Shown: piece after piece, positions 1-11,215 of the stretch
Layout: every line of letters begins with the position of its first letter
How positions within the stretch are numbered: position 1 is the stretch's first letter
Source: Ailurus styani
Taxonomy: Eukaryota > Chordata > Mammalia > Carnivora > Ailuridae
Direction: 5' to 3'
DNA length: 64,000 bases
Assembly (NCBI GenBank): GCA_002007465.1
Contig: LNAC01000003.1
Coordinates: forward strand, 7,794,416-7,858,415
Notes under the pieces: generated by a model
What the model was told of the DNA's origin: nothing
The model's database searches: none
Seen by the model: only the letters and a program-made list of their open reading frames with translations
Position numbers and translations under genes: made by a program

Positions 1-1069
1 CACATGTATCATGAGAGAGACGTCCTGAAAAACATGGCAGACACATTTCCCTCTGCTTCCTCCCTAAACCTGACTAAAATGGAACTTACATAGTTAAAAA
101 AATAAATAAATAAAAGCGGTAACACACAAGACCATGAAAATGGTAAAGGAAATAAAAGCACTCTAGTGAAGCCAATAAAAACTGGGAGGCATGTGGATGG
201 AGTAATAGTAACAAAAAGCTAAGTGACTTCTTGGAGAGATGCCAGCCTAAATGAGCTAAGTCACGTCGTAAAATTCTAGAAAGGTTCAGGAATGAAGATA
301 CCCATTATCTCCAGAGAAAGGGGAGTAGGAATGTGCGGGTAACCCATAAAACAGGAAGATACGTAGAGAGTCTGAAACAAAAATATTACAATCATAGATG
401 CCCCTTTTCAGGCTGTGCCAACATAATTAACCATCCCTCACCATAGCGGACATGTTGATGTCATCTAAAGAAGCTGCCCCACAGAGCAAAGAAACAGCTG
501 ATAATAAGGATAAGATCTTATACTGTCAACGAAGGAAGAAATGAAAGTCTGCGTGCTGAATTATGAGAATACCTCTCCAAACCCTATCCCTATCCTGACA
601 ACTACCTCAAGCAGAAGAATGTTGGGAAAACTGACCAGCCCATAGGAAATGTTGGGCATCCCCTGATAATCAACCTTCAGTACATACAAAATGTCTACAA
701 GAATTGCCAGAAAAGACTGAGCTTCCCATAAGCATTTTGGCAAACTCTTAGATATAAATGGATTACCTAAGCCATAAATATTTGAGTAAAGACTCTACTA
801 TTGCAGCTATTTTTCCTTCTGCTTCTTTTCAGATTTAGAAACAAACCAGTATATGGGATTTAGTATGGTAGAACAATTTACCATGATCTAAAAAAATTAG
901 CTCAGAAATTCCAGACTTTTTCAATAGAAGGATATCACAATCACAATTTAAGAAATACGTACAAAAATGTAATAATTTCAATGAATATGAATACCTTTAA
1001 AAATACATTGCTCAAATTCAGCATCTATTTATAAATAAAAACCAGTAAAAATGGAAATAAAATTCTGAT
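1..1069. other. AT-rich stretch, nothing assigned
   Basis: No gene, RNA gene or clear repeat was recognised. The only open frame of 60 codons, on the minus strand near 561-743, has no recognisable domain and is taken as chance. Some decayed L1 sequence may extend leftwards from the next block. Confidence 0.4.
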
Positions 1070-1935
1070 TACTTGTCATGATAAGAAATGTCTATACTAA
1101 AGCAACTGTCACCATACCAAAAGGAAATGTACATACCTACAAGAAAGGAAGAGACATATCATTATCAAGAAATCAAACTATAACATATAATTAAGTATAA
1201 GACTGAGACAAGATAATAATATAAGACTCAACAGCATTCCTAAATAACCAAGTGGGATAGTAAAAAGATGAAATGTATCTCATCACAATATTAAGCAAAA
1301 TTATAATCATAGTTTAAAAATCTGAATGAGGGGCGCCTGGGTGGCTCAGTCACTAAGCGTCTGCCTTCAGCTCAGGTCATGATCTCAGGGTCCTGGGATT
1401 GAGCCCCACATTGGGTTCCTTGCTCCGCGGGAAGCCTGCTTCTCTTTCTCCCACTCCCCCTGCCTGTATTCCCTCTCTCACTGTGTCTCTCTCTGTCAAA
1501 TAAATAAATAAAAATCTTTAAAAATCTGAATGAGAAATACATGTGACATACTGTAAACACTTAAAAGTTCTACTGGAAGAAAATTACATTTGACTAAATG
1601 CAAAGATATAATATGTCCCTGGATGGGAAGAGACAGTTATGTACGAGATTAGTCATTTCTAAAATAATATAAATGTTTAATAAAAATGAAAACAAAATCA
1701 TAAGCTCCTTCTTGGACCATGGCATTCAGATGACAAATTTTATTTTGAATATTAATTGGTAAAGAATATTTCAGAATAGCCTCAAAAGAAAAATAATAGG
1801 GGGACTAGATTTACAACACTAAAATATATGCTAACCAATCAACAAATGAAATAATGTGGTACAAAAATCAGCACATGATATGGAAAAGTTGAGAAAACTA
1901 AAAACTAACCCATATATCAAGACAGAAAAAATTTT
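1070..1935 (+). mobile_element. Old L1 fragment, ORF2-like, split by a CanSINE
   Basis: The A-rich sense strand keeps phrases of the L1 reverse-transcriptase ORF in the expected order. Examples are 'tccctggatgggaagag' near 1617 (the 'catggattggaag' region), 'cagaatagcctcaaaag' near 1770 (the 'agaatagccaaaa' region) and 'aataatgtggtacaaaaatca' near 1851 (the 'gtgtggtattggcataaa' region). Every frame is full of stops, so it is a dead copy. A CanSINE inserted at 1331-1516 divides it. The family is inferred from remembered consensus and the ends are approximate. Confidence 0.45.
1331..1516 (+). mobile_element. CanSINE (SINEC, tRNA-Lys derived)
   Basis: It begins with 'gggcgcctgggtggctcag', the tRNA-derived head with the pol III A-box region. 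It continues through 'ctcaggtcatgatctcaggg', a pyrimidine-rich body and an 'aaataaataaaaatcttt' tail. An 18-bp direct repeat, tttaaaaatctgaatgag, lies at 1313-1330 and again at 1517-1534, a perfect target-site duplication. The element is complete and noncoding. Its reverse strand yields a spurious short open frame. Confidence 0.97.
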
Positions 1936-2764
1936 TTAATTAAAATATGCTTAGATTTAAAAAAATAAAATAAAATATGCTTAGATAATTCTGTAAGTTT
2001 GAGAAAAAAGCCTATTCAGAAAATAATAATCCATCACAAAAAATAATAACCCATCCCTAAATGTACACTAAATGCACTATGGATCATTATACAAACATTA
2101 ACAACATCCAGAATGCCTCAAAGAAAATAAAACTGGACATTTGTTTAATGTGGGACAATATGAATTGCTGTCAATAACTTTTGAAGTATCTAAGAAAAAA
2201 GGTAATTCCCCTCCAAAAACAAAACTAAATAAAATTTTGAAATTTCTGAATTATAGCCATTAAATAAAAATCCAAAAATGTTAAAAAGAAAATCTAGAGC
2301 AAATGCAACAGGAAAAGATTAAAATTTAATTATAATTATTGTTTAAAATTAAACTAAGCATACGAATGAACAAAGTCATGAACAAACAATTTACAAAATA
2401 AACACAATTTTAGTAAATAAGCATTAAAATATTTAGCCTTGATTGTATCTCAAATGCAAACTGTAAACTTGGGGATATAATTGCTTACTCTATTAGTAAA
2501 ATTAAATTAAATGATGCATGCTTTGGCAGAAAATATCTTAAAATTGGCACAACCTGTAGAAGGTAAACATATTCCCTTATAAGGGCAACACAGAAACCCA
2601 TGAAGCATTTCATTTTTTAAAATATACACTAAGAACAGAAAATACCAGTCTCAGTGAACTTAAAAAAAATACTAAGATCATAATGAAATAATTCAGCACA
2701 ACACAAAGTAATTTGGCATTTACTATAACTGTGAAAAAATACATTATTAATTCAGATCAGTGCA
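1936..2764. other. AT-rich stretch, nothing assigned
   Basis: Very AT-rich sequence with runs of A and no recognisable gene. Further decayed L1 may be present but I cannot anchor it. Confidence 0.4.
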
Positions 2765-2935
2765 GCAAATATTTACCATTCAATTGGTACAGGTTAGGCG
2801 TTGTTCTGTTACAGAAAATTACAAGTTGAGCAATAAATACACAGCCCCACTTTTGCTCCGGAGGCTTATGATATGCTGTGAGTCTAAAGGGGTACAGTAA
2901 AAAATAAATAAATAAACTTTAACTAAATGTAATAC
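2765..2935 (+). repeat. Ancient interspersed repeat, family unassigned
   Basis: The phrases 'caaatatttaccattcaattggtacaggt', 'aggcgttgttctgttaca' and 'acagccccacttttgctccgg' follow the order of a widespread mammalian repeat that reads roughly 'caaatatttattgagcacctactatg ... aggcactgttctagg ... ccctgccctcatggagct'. Divergence is high. A class name needs a RepeatMasker comparison. Confidence 0.35.
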
Positions 2936-2989
2936 ATAATGTTGGAGAATAACAAACTGTTATATCCTGTATTATGGGATATAAACTGT

Positions 2990-3330
2990 TTAAAACCCTT
3001 TTTTGAAAAATTTTGACATTTCTTATAATGAACCGTAAGCATATCAGAATCTTTTATTCAATAATTCTGTGTCTAGAAATTTAGTCTAGGGAAATACATT
3101 TGAAAAGAGGAAAAATCATAATAAATTAATTTGCTTAATAAGGTTATTGAGGCAGTCAGAAACTAGAGAGTGTTCCTTGGAAAACTGGTTACATTTAGTA
3201 GTAATTATGGAGATCATAGCAACCAAGAGGAAAATTGTAAGATGTAGAGAAAACTTACGATACATAATTTTAGTATTCTGTTAAATATGTTTTAAAAGTG
3301 TAAATTTGGGGACCATCTAGAAGGAAATAA
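2990..3330 (+). mobile_element. Old L1 (L1M-type) 3' fragment
   Basis: The text near 3045-3215 ('ttattcaataattctgtgtctagaaatttagtctagggaaata', then 'ggaaaactggttacatttag') resembles the L1M 3' segment that reads 'ccacttctaggaatttatcctaaggaaata ... gggaaattggttaaataaa'. It is a decayed, noncoding copy with uncertain ends. Confidence 0.45.
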
Positions 3331-4400
3331 CATAATAGAAATGTATATGCTCAGGAATGATTTTTATTGATATTTGACGTTTTTCAGCTTGCCAAAAATA
3401 TAGCCTTCCCGGGGCAAACATTCTCTAGAGCAATGTATTTAATGCCACTGGATTCTTTAGTAATTAAGATAATGCAAAGGAGTTTTAAACCTTTTGCTAA
3501 TACAAATTTTAGAATCCCAGATTCTCACTGTCCTATCTCCAGTAGAAGTTGTATCTTAACTTGCTAGCCAGTTAACTGCTAGGAAACTAGGTGGCAGAGA
3601 ACATGCTAATAGGTGGAAAGCCTCCAAAGATTTGGCCAAACTGCTACTTACCCACTGAAACTTAACACGTGTCCCTCAACACCTTTAAAACTGGACTTGA
3701 TTACTCAAGAACTGAATTTAATCACTCAAGATTAAGAAATCAAAGGCAATCTGGTTTTGTCCAACAATGTGGAAAAAGAGGGAGTGGAACCCAATATTCA
3801 ATGTTGTATATATGGAAGGAGAGAAAGAATAAAAATTTTACATCTATTTACAATATGCTCATTCAGAAATTCACTATGAATAACCTGAGCATCAAACAAT
3901 AGTACCAACTACTCTATGCCCAGAAACAGTCTCCCAGGCTCTCCTGACTAATTCATTCCAAGAGCGGACATAGTCCTTCCCTTGACATCTAGTCCTCACC
4001 TCCAAAGCACAGCCAAATGAAATTCCAAAGAAACCTCAGTAGTTCATAGTTTACTCCTCAGAGTTCTAGGTGTTCTGCCTTTAGCAATCACATTAGGTAC
4101 ATTTAGTACAATCTCAGTTTCTTTCTCAGGAAAACCTTTTTTTTTTTCTACTTTCTCAAGCAAATGACCAATATTAAAACTGAACTCAATTTACATTACT
4201 TAACCAAGCATTTCATATGCTGCTTGAGATTTAAGTGACCTTTCACTTCTCTAAGGGCAAGAAATAATAAATTACTTAACTTTGCATAATTAAAAAGTCC
4301 ATCTTGTTGTTATTTTAAGTCATAGGACAAATAAAATCAACTTCATGACAAGAGACGGCATTTGGGTTTTGATGGGTTGGAAATAGAAAACATCACTCCA
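3331..4400. other. Unassigned stretch
   Basis: No repeat family or gene was recognised. Plus-strand frames of 66 and 77 codons (3367-3567 and 3669-3902) show no domain, signal peptide or homology that I recognise and are treated as chance. Confidence 0.4.
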
Positions 4401-4407
4401 GAATGAG

Positions 4408-5060
4408 TTATCTGAAGAAAAAGGCCTGAGCGACTTTATTCTGCTTTGTCAGTTCAGGGAACTTAGTTCAGAGTGATTTGAGGTTTCATGTCCACAAAGT
4501 AATACAGGGGCGTAGAGCTGGAAATTCAGGCTGGTAGCAGGCCACGGAAGGCTAGATGCCACCTATGAACATGCATTGCTTGCACTGGGGATGACAGGTG
4601 GCCATTCCCTCTTCATTCGAAGCCCCAGAGTGCAGTGCCTGGCCTGGTAGGTCAGGAGGCCTACCGTCGGCTGAGCCTCAACTGTTCAGGAACTCAGCCT
4701 ATGCCAGTCCGTATCTGACATTCCCAGAACCACAGAGACCAGGTTCAGAATATGCCTCTGACTGAGTCTGGATCAACAGCCCCGCTCAGAGGGTTTCCTG
4801 TGGAGGGAATGATGTTTTCTCGCTCTCAAGGAAAAACTACTGGAAGATTCCTCTCTTTGGCTGTCAGATTGTGAAGGTGCCCAAACAGGATCACTTCAAC
4901 CAGTTTGCCACCAGCTGGGAATTCTATCGCTAAAGGACAAATTCATACAGAAGAGAGCAAAGCCAAAGGGCTTAGAGAGAAATAGGGGGAGACGCTGGCT
5001 CAAAGTTGCCGTGAATCTCTTCCTGCTGTGTCTGGACTTCCGAGGACAGTACCAAATAAA
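4408..5060 (+). pseudogene. Probable processed pseudogene, parent unidentified
   Basis: This block is much richer in GC than its surroundings and carries a long decayed reading frame. From an ATG at 4556 the frame runs to a TAA at 4931-4933, about 125 codons, broken only by TGA at 4592 and TGA at 4763. Both could be decayed CGA arginine codons. Composition is protein-like, for example FRNSAYASPYLTFPEP in the middle and KVPKQDHFNQFATSWEFYR just before the stop. No introns are evident. An AATAAA lies about 120 bases after the stop, at 5055-5060. No poly(A) remnant or TSD is visible. The aromatic C-terminus recalls small ciliary or sperm proteins, but I cannot name a parent, so function is not claimed. 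A degraded single exon of a real gene is the alternative. Confidence 0.5.
5055..5060 (+). promoter_or_regulatory. AATAAA polyadenylation-signal remnant of the pseudogene
   Basis: The hexamer sits about 120 bases 3' of the decayed stop codon, a normal distance for a short mammalian 3'UTR. By itself AATAAA is common in AT-rich DNA, so the assignment depends on the pseudogene call. Confidence 0.3.
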
Positions 5061-5134
5061 GCAAAGTAGTACTCAGAATACAAACAACTTGTATGCTGTG
5101 ATATTTGTGTACATATAAACCAACATATAATAAA

Positions 5135-5170
5135 TTATTCATACATATGTACTTATTCATACATATGTAC
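5135..5170. repeat. Two perfect tandem copies of an 18-bp unit
   Basis: The unit ttattcatacatatgtac occurs at 5135-5152 and again at 5153-5170 with no mismatch, followed by a partial third copy. It is a small local tandem duplication, possibly variable in length. Confidence 0.9.
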
Positions 5171-5543
5171 TTACATACTTGCGTATTGAAGCTGCTGGTT
5201 AAGTGGTATATGTTGTCACATAAATATAACTCACAAAATATGCAACTCATAAAATCATTTGAGTAACTTCCAAATTGATTTTTTAGAAATTTAGAGCCCT
5301 GATATGGCTATCTCGAGCTAAATGATGCCGGTATTTGAGTCACAATTTGACTTAAGAACTGTATCAACTTCTAAAACTTCCCCATAAATTGTTCATTACT
5401 ACGCGATGTAGCCCAAGCAGGGAAGTGTAATTCATTATATTGAATCCTCTCTATGTCTCTGCTAAATTAGCAAAAGTCATACGCAAAATATTTCTAGCAT
5501 ATAATCCTCTGTGGTTTTTATATATTAAATATTTCTACTACTA
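5171..5543. other. Unassigned AT-rich stretch
   Basis: No gene or repeat was recognised. Confidence 0.4.
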
Positions 5544-5676
5544 GGACACCTGGGAGGCTCAGTTGGTAAAGTATCCAACTCTTGATCTTGACTCAGGTCA
5601 TAATCTCAGGGTCATAAGTTGGAGCCCCAGGTCAGGCTCTGCACTAAGCATGGAGCCTTCTTAAAATTCTTTCTTT
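5544..5676 (+). mobile_element. CanSINE, old and 3'-truncated
   Basis: Diverged head 'ggacacctgggaggctcag', then 'gactcaggtcataatctcagggt' and 'ggagccccaggtcaggctc'. The pyrimidine body is cut short and runs directly into the next CanSINE at 5678 in the same orientation, giving a head-to-tail pair. Confidence 0.9.
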
Positions 5677-5677
5677 T

Positions 5678-5846
5678 GGGCCACCTGGATGACTCAGTTG
5701 GTTAGTGTCCAACTCCAGTGGCTTCTGGCTCTGCGCACAGTGGGGAGTTTGCTTGGGGATTCTCTCCTTCTGTCCCTCCCCCCACTCATGAGCTCGTTCT
5801 CTCTCTCACTCGCTCTAAAATAAATAAATAAATAAATCTTAAAGAA
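5678..5846 (+). mobile_element. CanSINE, diverged, internally shortened
   Basis: Head 'gggccacctggatgactcag', then a jump to 'gcacagtggggagtttgcttg', the pyrimidine body and the tail 'aaaataaataaataaataaatctt'. The segment that normally holds 'ctcaggtcatgatctcaggg' is missing, an internal deletion. Confidence 0.9.
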
Positions 5847-5849
5847 AAT

Positions 5850-6095
5850 CCTCTGTCCCTTTCTTCCTCCACCCACCTTCCCTTTCTAAATAAAAACAAA
5901 TATATCTATTATTAGTTACTGAAAATTATTTTTAAATAGGATATGTAATTACTTAACCTAATGCTGACATTTATTAATCATTAATCCATAAACTTAATAT
6001 TATTCGAAAAAACTAAGACTCAATAAACTGAAAGCACTTGGAAGTTTATTAAATATTTCACTTGTGATATCAATTTTATATGATTTATCAGTGAA
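5850..6095. other. Unassigned AT-rich stretch
   Basis: Nothing recognised between the CanSINE pair and the next CanSINE target site. Confidence 0.4.
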
Positions 6096-6110
6096 TGTAA
6101 TGGCCTTTTC

Positions 6111-6316
6111 TTTTTTTTNTTTTTTTTTTTTTTAAAGATTTTATTTATTTATTTGACAGAGGGATTACAAGTAGGCAGAGAGGCAGGCAGAGAGTAGAGG
6201 AGGAAGCAGGCTCCCCGCCGAGCAGAGAGCCTGATGTGGGACTTGATCCCAGGACCCTGAGATCATGACCTGAGGCGAAGGCAGAGGCTTTAACCCACTG
6301 AGCCACCCAGGCGCCC
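6111..6316 (-). mobile_element. CanSINE, young mustelid-type copy
   Basis: Reverse-complement copy: a poly-T start, 'aaagattttatttatttatttg', 'agtaggcagagaggcaggcag', and an end at 'gagccacccaggcgccc'. A perfect 15-bp TSD, tgtaatggccttttc, flanks it at 6096-6110 and 6317-6331. One ambiguous base, N, sits in the poly-T at 6119 and marks a homopolymer the assembly did not resolve. Confidence 0.98.
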
Positions 6317-6676
6317 TGTAATGGCCTTTTCATTGGAATTATTTTGCTTCCAATTTTATAACATGTGCCTTTATTTCTGTATTTTATTCTCTTTCCCAAC
6401 TTTATTTAGTTTTATAGATTTAATCGTTTTTATCATGCATTCGATTACTCTGCCCACTTTAATAAAACAATTTTTAATATAAAGCTAAACAAAGTAGTGA
6501 AATCTGTAAGACTATTGTTACTCAAACCTGAATCTCAAAAAAATAAGACCACTTTCCAAGTTTTTAATTATTTCTCTTTCAAGTTTCTCAGACAGTGTAC
6601 ACACGACACTTAAAACTTGCAAACCACCTTTGTCGTTCTAGAGACATCAGCTGCCCATAGAGGTAACAAATACTTT

Positions 6677-6862
6677 TTCTTTTTTTTTTTAAGATTTTAT
6701 TTATTTATTTGAGAAAGAGAAAGTGGGAGCATGAGAGGGGAGAGGGTCAGAGGGAGAGGCAGACTCCCCATTGATCAGGGAGCCCAAAGCAGACTCGATC
6801 CTGGGACTCCGGGATTTTGACCTGAGCTGAAGCCTTAACCAAGTGAGCCACCCAGGCACCCT
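6677..6862 (-). mobile_element. CanSINE, older copy
   Basis: Reverse-complement copy from 'aagattttatttatttatttgag' to 'gagccacccaggcaccc'. A 10-bp TSD, acaaatactt, is seen at 6666-6675 and 6866-6875. Confidence 0.95.
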
Positions 6863-6875
6863 GCTACAAATACTT

Positions 6876-8029
6876 GGTCAATTTTCACTATGTGAATTTC
6901 CAGTAAGTTAGTAAATCACTCAATTCTAATGTGTATCTAACATAGGATGAGTATAAACCTCATCGAGAAAGAAATTTAATGATTTGTGTTATTTATATCT
7001 TCTAGTGTCTTATTCAGAAATAATTAAATATGTTAATATAGTGCTGAATTAAAACATCCAGAAACTTTTCTAGAAATTGGTCTTAAACTCCATACTCTCT
7101 TCCATATTACATTATACAACTATGATAAATTATATCATAATATTTTCATGCAGATATTTCTCATTTAATTTTTTTGACCACTACCAATAAAAAGATTATT
7201 TCAGATAATACTCCTTCCAGTTCCATGATCAATGAAAACCATAAAATTACCTTCAGTCCTGAATTTCACATTTAATTAATCAATCACTTTTTTGTAAAAC
7301 AATTGAAGATTTAGCAAAGAAAATTGAAATTCGACTATTTTATACAGATTTTTCCAAAAAAGTAGCAAAGTTCTAAAACTGTTTCTGAAAATAATTGTTT
7401 CCCTAAAAGTAGAGCCATAAATCTAGATGGCAATAATATGTACATATTAGTATTATTTTTGTGAAATGTTATTAATATTTTATATCTAGAAATGCTTGAA
7501 TACTATTATAAATTAAAGTTCTGATGATAGCTTATAAATGTTTTATTACTTTATTGACATTCTTTGAAAAATCCTTTTTGGAAATTCATATTATTTCAAA
7601 TGGCTTATTATGTTATAATGATTGAGGTGATATTACGTGAAACTGAGCTCGTGAGTGACTAATGATTTCCCCTCTATAACGGTTACAAATTTTCTTTATT
7701 TGAACCATGAGCCTTAATGGAACATGATTAACATCCTGGTGAAATACATATGCTTAGCTCTTTCCACTGTATTGACAGAAAATTTAACATATTTTCAATA
7801 CTAAAAGCAATGATAAGCTTCTTATAAACTTTGCCAAAAATATCAAGTTGTTTTTCATTCAAGAAATACAAATGGTTTGTTTTTATATTAATTCTTGCAC
7901 ACTATCAAAATACATCCCAGACATTTCTGATTTTTGTCCATCATCAGAAGATATTCCAGGAAGCAGTTTATTATTTTATTTCATAAAATCTTTGCTGTGC
8001 TCCCAGAGATTTTAAAGATTCCTAATTAC
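6876..8029. other. AT-rich stretch, nothing assigned
   Basis: Over 1.1 kb of strongly AT-rich sequence with no recognised gene, repeat or RNA. Confidence 0.45.
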
Positions 8030-8160
8030 GGGTGCCTGGGTGGCATAGTCAGTCAGTTGGGCACCTGACTCTTGGTTTCAGCTCAGGTCATTATCACAGG
8101 GTCATGGGATCAAGCCCTACGTTGGGCCCCAAGTTCAGTGCAGAGACCGCTTGAGACTCT
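8030..8160 (+). mobile_element. CanSINE, 3'-truncated
   Basis: Head 'gggtgcctgggtggcatag', then 'cagctcaggtcattatcacagggt', ending abruptly near 'cgcttgagactctt'. The pyrimidine body and A-rich tail are missing. Confidence 0.93.
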
Positions 8161-8215
8161 TATTAGTCAATGAGTTTATTAATTACTTTAACTCATTAGT
8201 TAATGAGTTTACTGT
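8161..8215. repeat. Short imperfect inverted and direct repeat around 'aatgagttta'
   Basis: 'aatgagttta' occurs twice, near 8169 and 8204, with 'ttaactcatt' between them, so a small AT-rich hairpin is possible. It lies just 3' of the truncated SINE and may have arisen with it. Confidence 0.5.
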
Positions 8216-8660
8216 GGTTTAATTTCACCGATGGCCTTGTGGCTCTACCACTCTCCATACCTGTGTATTTTTGCCACATGACGTTGCAGGGCCAGCCTTC
8301 TATCTCTGGCCTGCACCTAGTGACTCGCTTGGGCCAATGTGGTATTAGTAAGTGTGATAATAGAGACGTGAAAGCATGTGTGTGGCTCTCTCGCTCCTCT
8401 ATCTTTACCATGAGAACATACCTGGGCTGACCTTCTAGAGGATGAGACCTGTGTGGAACAGAGCTGAATCTAGTTATCTAAGCTAGGGCCATCACGAGAG
8501 ATAGGAGCAAGGCCAGGCAAGATCAGAAAGAAGCGAGCTGACATGGAGCTGACATCAGCCATGTGAACAAACCCAGCAGACATCAGCTGAGCTCCAATGA
8601 GATCCTTTAAATCATGCAAAAATCCTAAGCCAAAAAATTATATGGCTGGACGCCACTGAG
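8216..8660 (+). mobile_element. Probable ERVL-MaLR (MLT1-like) LTR, decayed
   Basis: The order of phrases fits a MaLR LTR in sense orientation: 'gcctgcacctagtgactcgcttgggccaatg' (8309-8339), 'gtggctctctcgctcctct' (8382-8400), 'ccatgagaacata' (8408-8420), 'gagacctgtgtggaacagagctg' (8444-8466) and 'gacatcagctgagctcc' (8579-8595). It is noncoding. Overlapping open frames of 71 and 75 codons on both strands are shadows of this repeat. Subfamily is uncertain. Confidence 0.5.
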
Positions 8661-8910
8661 AGAGCACATGGCCACAGCAAGCACCTACAAGATTTATATA
8701 CTAATTTCTTTTCATTGATTAATTTTACTACTTATTGCCATTACTATTATGCTCTTTAGCAATCAATGAAAAAGTATTTCAAGTCTTAAAAAACTAGTGA
8801 AGCTATCCAAGTAAGAATCGGCTAATCATCAGCCCAACTAATGAGCCTCAGAATTGAGTGCTGCTTGAGTGGGCTGTCTGTAACCTGCAGCCAAAAACTA
8901 CATTAGCCAC
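8661..8910. other. Unassigned stretch
   Basis: No gene or clear repeat. The left part may be the end of the MaLR LTR. Confidence 0.4.
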
Positions 8911-9105
8911 AGACGCCTGGGTGGCTCAGTTGCTAAGTGTCCACCCTTGGCTCAGGTTAAGATCCTGGAGTCCCAGGATCAAGTCCTGCATCAGGCTCCC
9001 AGCTCTCCAAGGAATTTGCTTCTCCCTCTAACCTTCTCCCCTCTCATGCTCTCTCTCACTCTCTTTAATAAATAAATAAAATCTTTAAAAAGATTTTTTA
9101 AAAAA
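8911..9105 (+). mobile_element. CanSINE, older copy
   Basis: Head 'agacgcctgggtggctcag', then 'gctcaggttaagatcctgg', a pyrimidine body and 'aataaataaataaaatcttt'. The flanks read 'acattagccac' on the left and 'acataagccat' on the right, an eroded TSD. Confidence 0.95.
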
Positions 9106-9124
9106 GCAACATAAGCCATGCCGT

Positions 9125-9889
9125 TCGGTTCTCTGTCTGGGAACAACAACAAAGCACTGAGTGATGGCAACACTTCAAAGTCTCACAAGTAAAATGGTCA
9201 ATACTTTGCCTACATTTTCTGCGTATCTACTTGATCCAGAAGCAAATTTTCTAATTTGAATATGAGCATCTCACCTTCTCGCTTCCTGCTGTGAGTCAAG
9301 AAGAATCACATGACTTTTAACCATTTAAAGTAGTCCTAATCACCGAGATCAACATCCAAGGAGGTCATATGAGGCTAGTAGAAGCTTCACTATAACCAAC
9401 CTAACTTTTATAAATTTGATAACTACTGTATTAAAAATAGTGGAAAGAGACTTTCAAAAACTACTATATTGCAAATGGAAATCCATATCTGTGCTGCCTT
9501 TTTAGACCTTTTGAGAGGAAATAAACCTGACAAATATTATCGAAATTCTAGGAAATGATTTGGGAAAAAGCTTACTCTGAACTAGGATTTGTTTCAATAA
9601 AATGCCATCTAAAGTGGTAATGATATCATCGGAATGAGGAAACAAATAACTTTGAAATGTTGCACTTAAAAAGGGGAAACAAAACACCAAATATCTTTCA
9701 TCAAGCCAGAGAATTCCCACAATAGCGATAACCCTGCCTGGAGGGGATGCAGATTGTTACAAAGGTTTCGGAAACAACTTATCAACATGAATTACAAGGC
9801 TGAAAAATGTTCATTCTTTCTGGGCAAATAGATTGTATACATTTGCTTTGCTATGAAATACCACCTCTAAACTTAGGGAAAGAGACAGC
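9125..9889. other. Unassigned stretch
   Basis: No recognised gene or repeat. The 72-codon minus-strand frame near 9502-9720 has no recognisable features. Confidence 0.4.
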
Positions 9890-10310
9890 CACTGCTTATT
9901 CCTTTAACTGGGTTGTTCTGGTCATGCTGGGCTCACTCGGGCGTCAGCCTCGGCTACCGGCTACGGTGCACGGAGGCTGCTTCTGGGTGTTTGGCTAGAG
10001 CAGCAGGGCCGATGAGTTACATGCCTCTTCTGGTTGATCGTTGATCAGCCATTGGTGGAATAGCAGCTAGGATTCCAGGAATCAGGACAGAAGCTGTAAG
10101 GCCTCTTCAGTCCTAGCATGGAACCGACACGGTTGTCGCTTCTGCTGTATTTTATTGATCAAAGGAAGTCACATGTTCTGATTCAGGTAGTAGGGGAAGA
10201 GATTTTACTTCTGATTGGGAGAAGCCGCAAAATGACACGGCAAAGGGGTGTGGGTTTGCGAGGTGTGGAAAACTGTGGCCAATTCTGCAAATTACCACTT
10301 ATATTCTGAC
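9890..10310 (+). repeat. Old mammalian interspersed repeat, GC-richer, family unassigned
   Basis: The sequence follows a repeat I recognise but cannot name. Cues are 'catgctgggctcactcgggcgtcagc' near 9924, 'gtcgcttctgctgtattttattgatcaaaggaagtcaca' near 10134, and 'gggagaagccgcaaaatgacacggcaaaggggtgtggg' near 10218, then 'gccaattctgcaaattacca'. The two plus-strand 63-codon frames inside are by-products. The GC excess is explained by the repeat, so a CpG island or exon is not needed. Confidence 0.65.
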
Positions 10311-11204
10311 AATATCTTCTAAGGAATTACTCTAAGTATGAGGGCTGGCAGGACTCCCTGCACAAAGATAATTATAGAAGTAAAATTAGGGAAAACACTA
10401 TTTCCAGCTCTTTGCAAGAAATGCGCCCAGACGTTATGAAAAGTTTACTTTGTGGAATAAGATCGAGATAATATTAAAAATGACAAAAACAGATATTTGT
10501 AAAGTCAAAAAACAAACTAGAAATGCATGAAAGTATTAAGATTATACCTTGAAAGGAAATATATTAAAAGGTATACAGTAAAAGTGTTTGGGGAACAAGA
10601 CTATGGGTTTTTTGAGTTGACTTATTTTCCCAAATTTCATATTTCTCGGCATTGAACATGGATAAGCCTCCAGGATATTGGACATCAAGTGATTAAAGGA
10701 TAAAATCCCCTCATCTTATTCTTTTAAAAGCTATTTTAAAGGTGATACACGGAAAGTACCTTCACACTTTAGAGTGGGGGAGAGGTCTTTTCTTTCTTTT
10801 CCAAGCAAGAAGCGACAAAGACCACCTGGGACTCCAAACCTATCATGATCTGGGAGTGACCAGAGAGAACACAGGGACAGACATAGGGCATGATGGGGAG
10901 AAAGGCAGAGAACTTCAGTAAAGAAGCCCACAGTTCTCATTTAACACGTAAGCAACACCTCAGAGCTGTTAGCTGGTAGAGACTCGGTACTTTAAGCTCT
11001 ATTTTGAGGAAGTGCATAAGCAAAGATTAAGAGAATTATGTCTTCAGTAACTAGGGTCTTGAAGCCAAAGTACTTATTCAGCTCCATCAAATTATACAAA
11101 TTAGTAGTAGAGAAAAAATCAGAGGGATAGAAAACTAAGACTTTAGCTACTCCCATTAAGAATTATAAAGCTATGTATAGAGAATGATATAAACATTATA
11201 TATA
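10311..11204. other. Unassigned stretch
   Basis: No gene, RNA or clear repeat. The minus-strand 69-codon frame at 10731-10940 shows no domain and is considered chance. Confidence 0.4.
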
Positions 11205-11215
11205 CTTAATAGCTT

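Noticed and set aside
9890..10310. GC-rich block first read as a CpG-poor promoter or exon
   Set aside because: It follows a known interspersed repeat from end to end.
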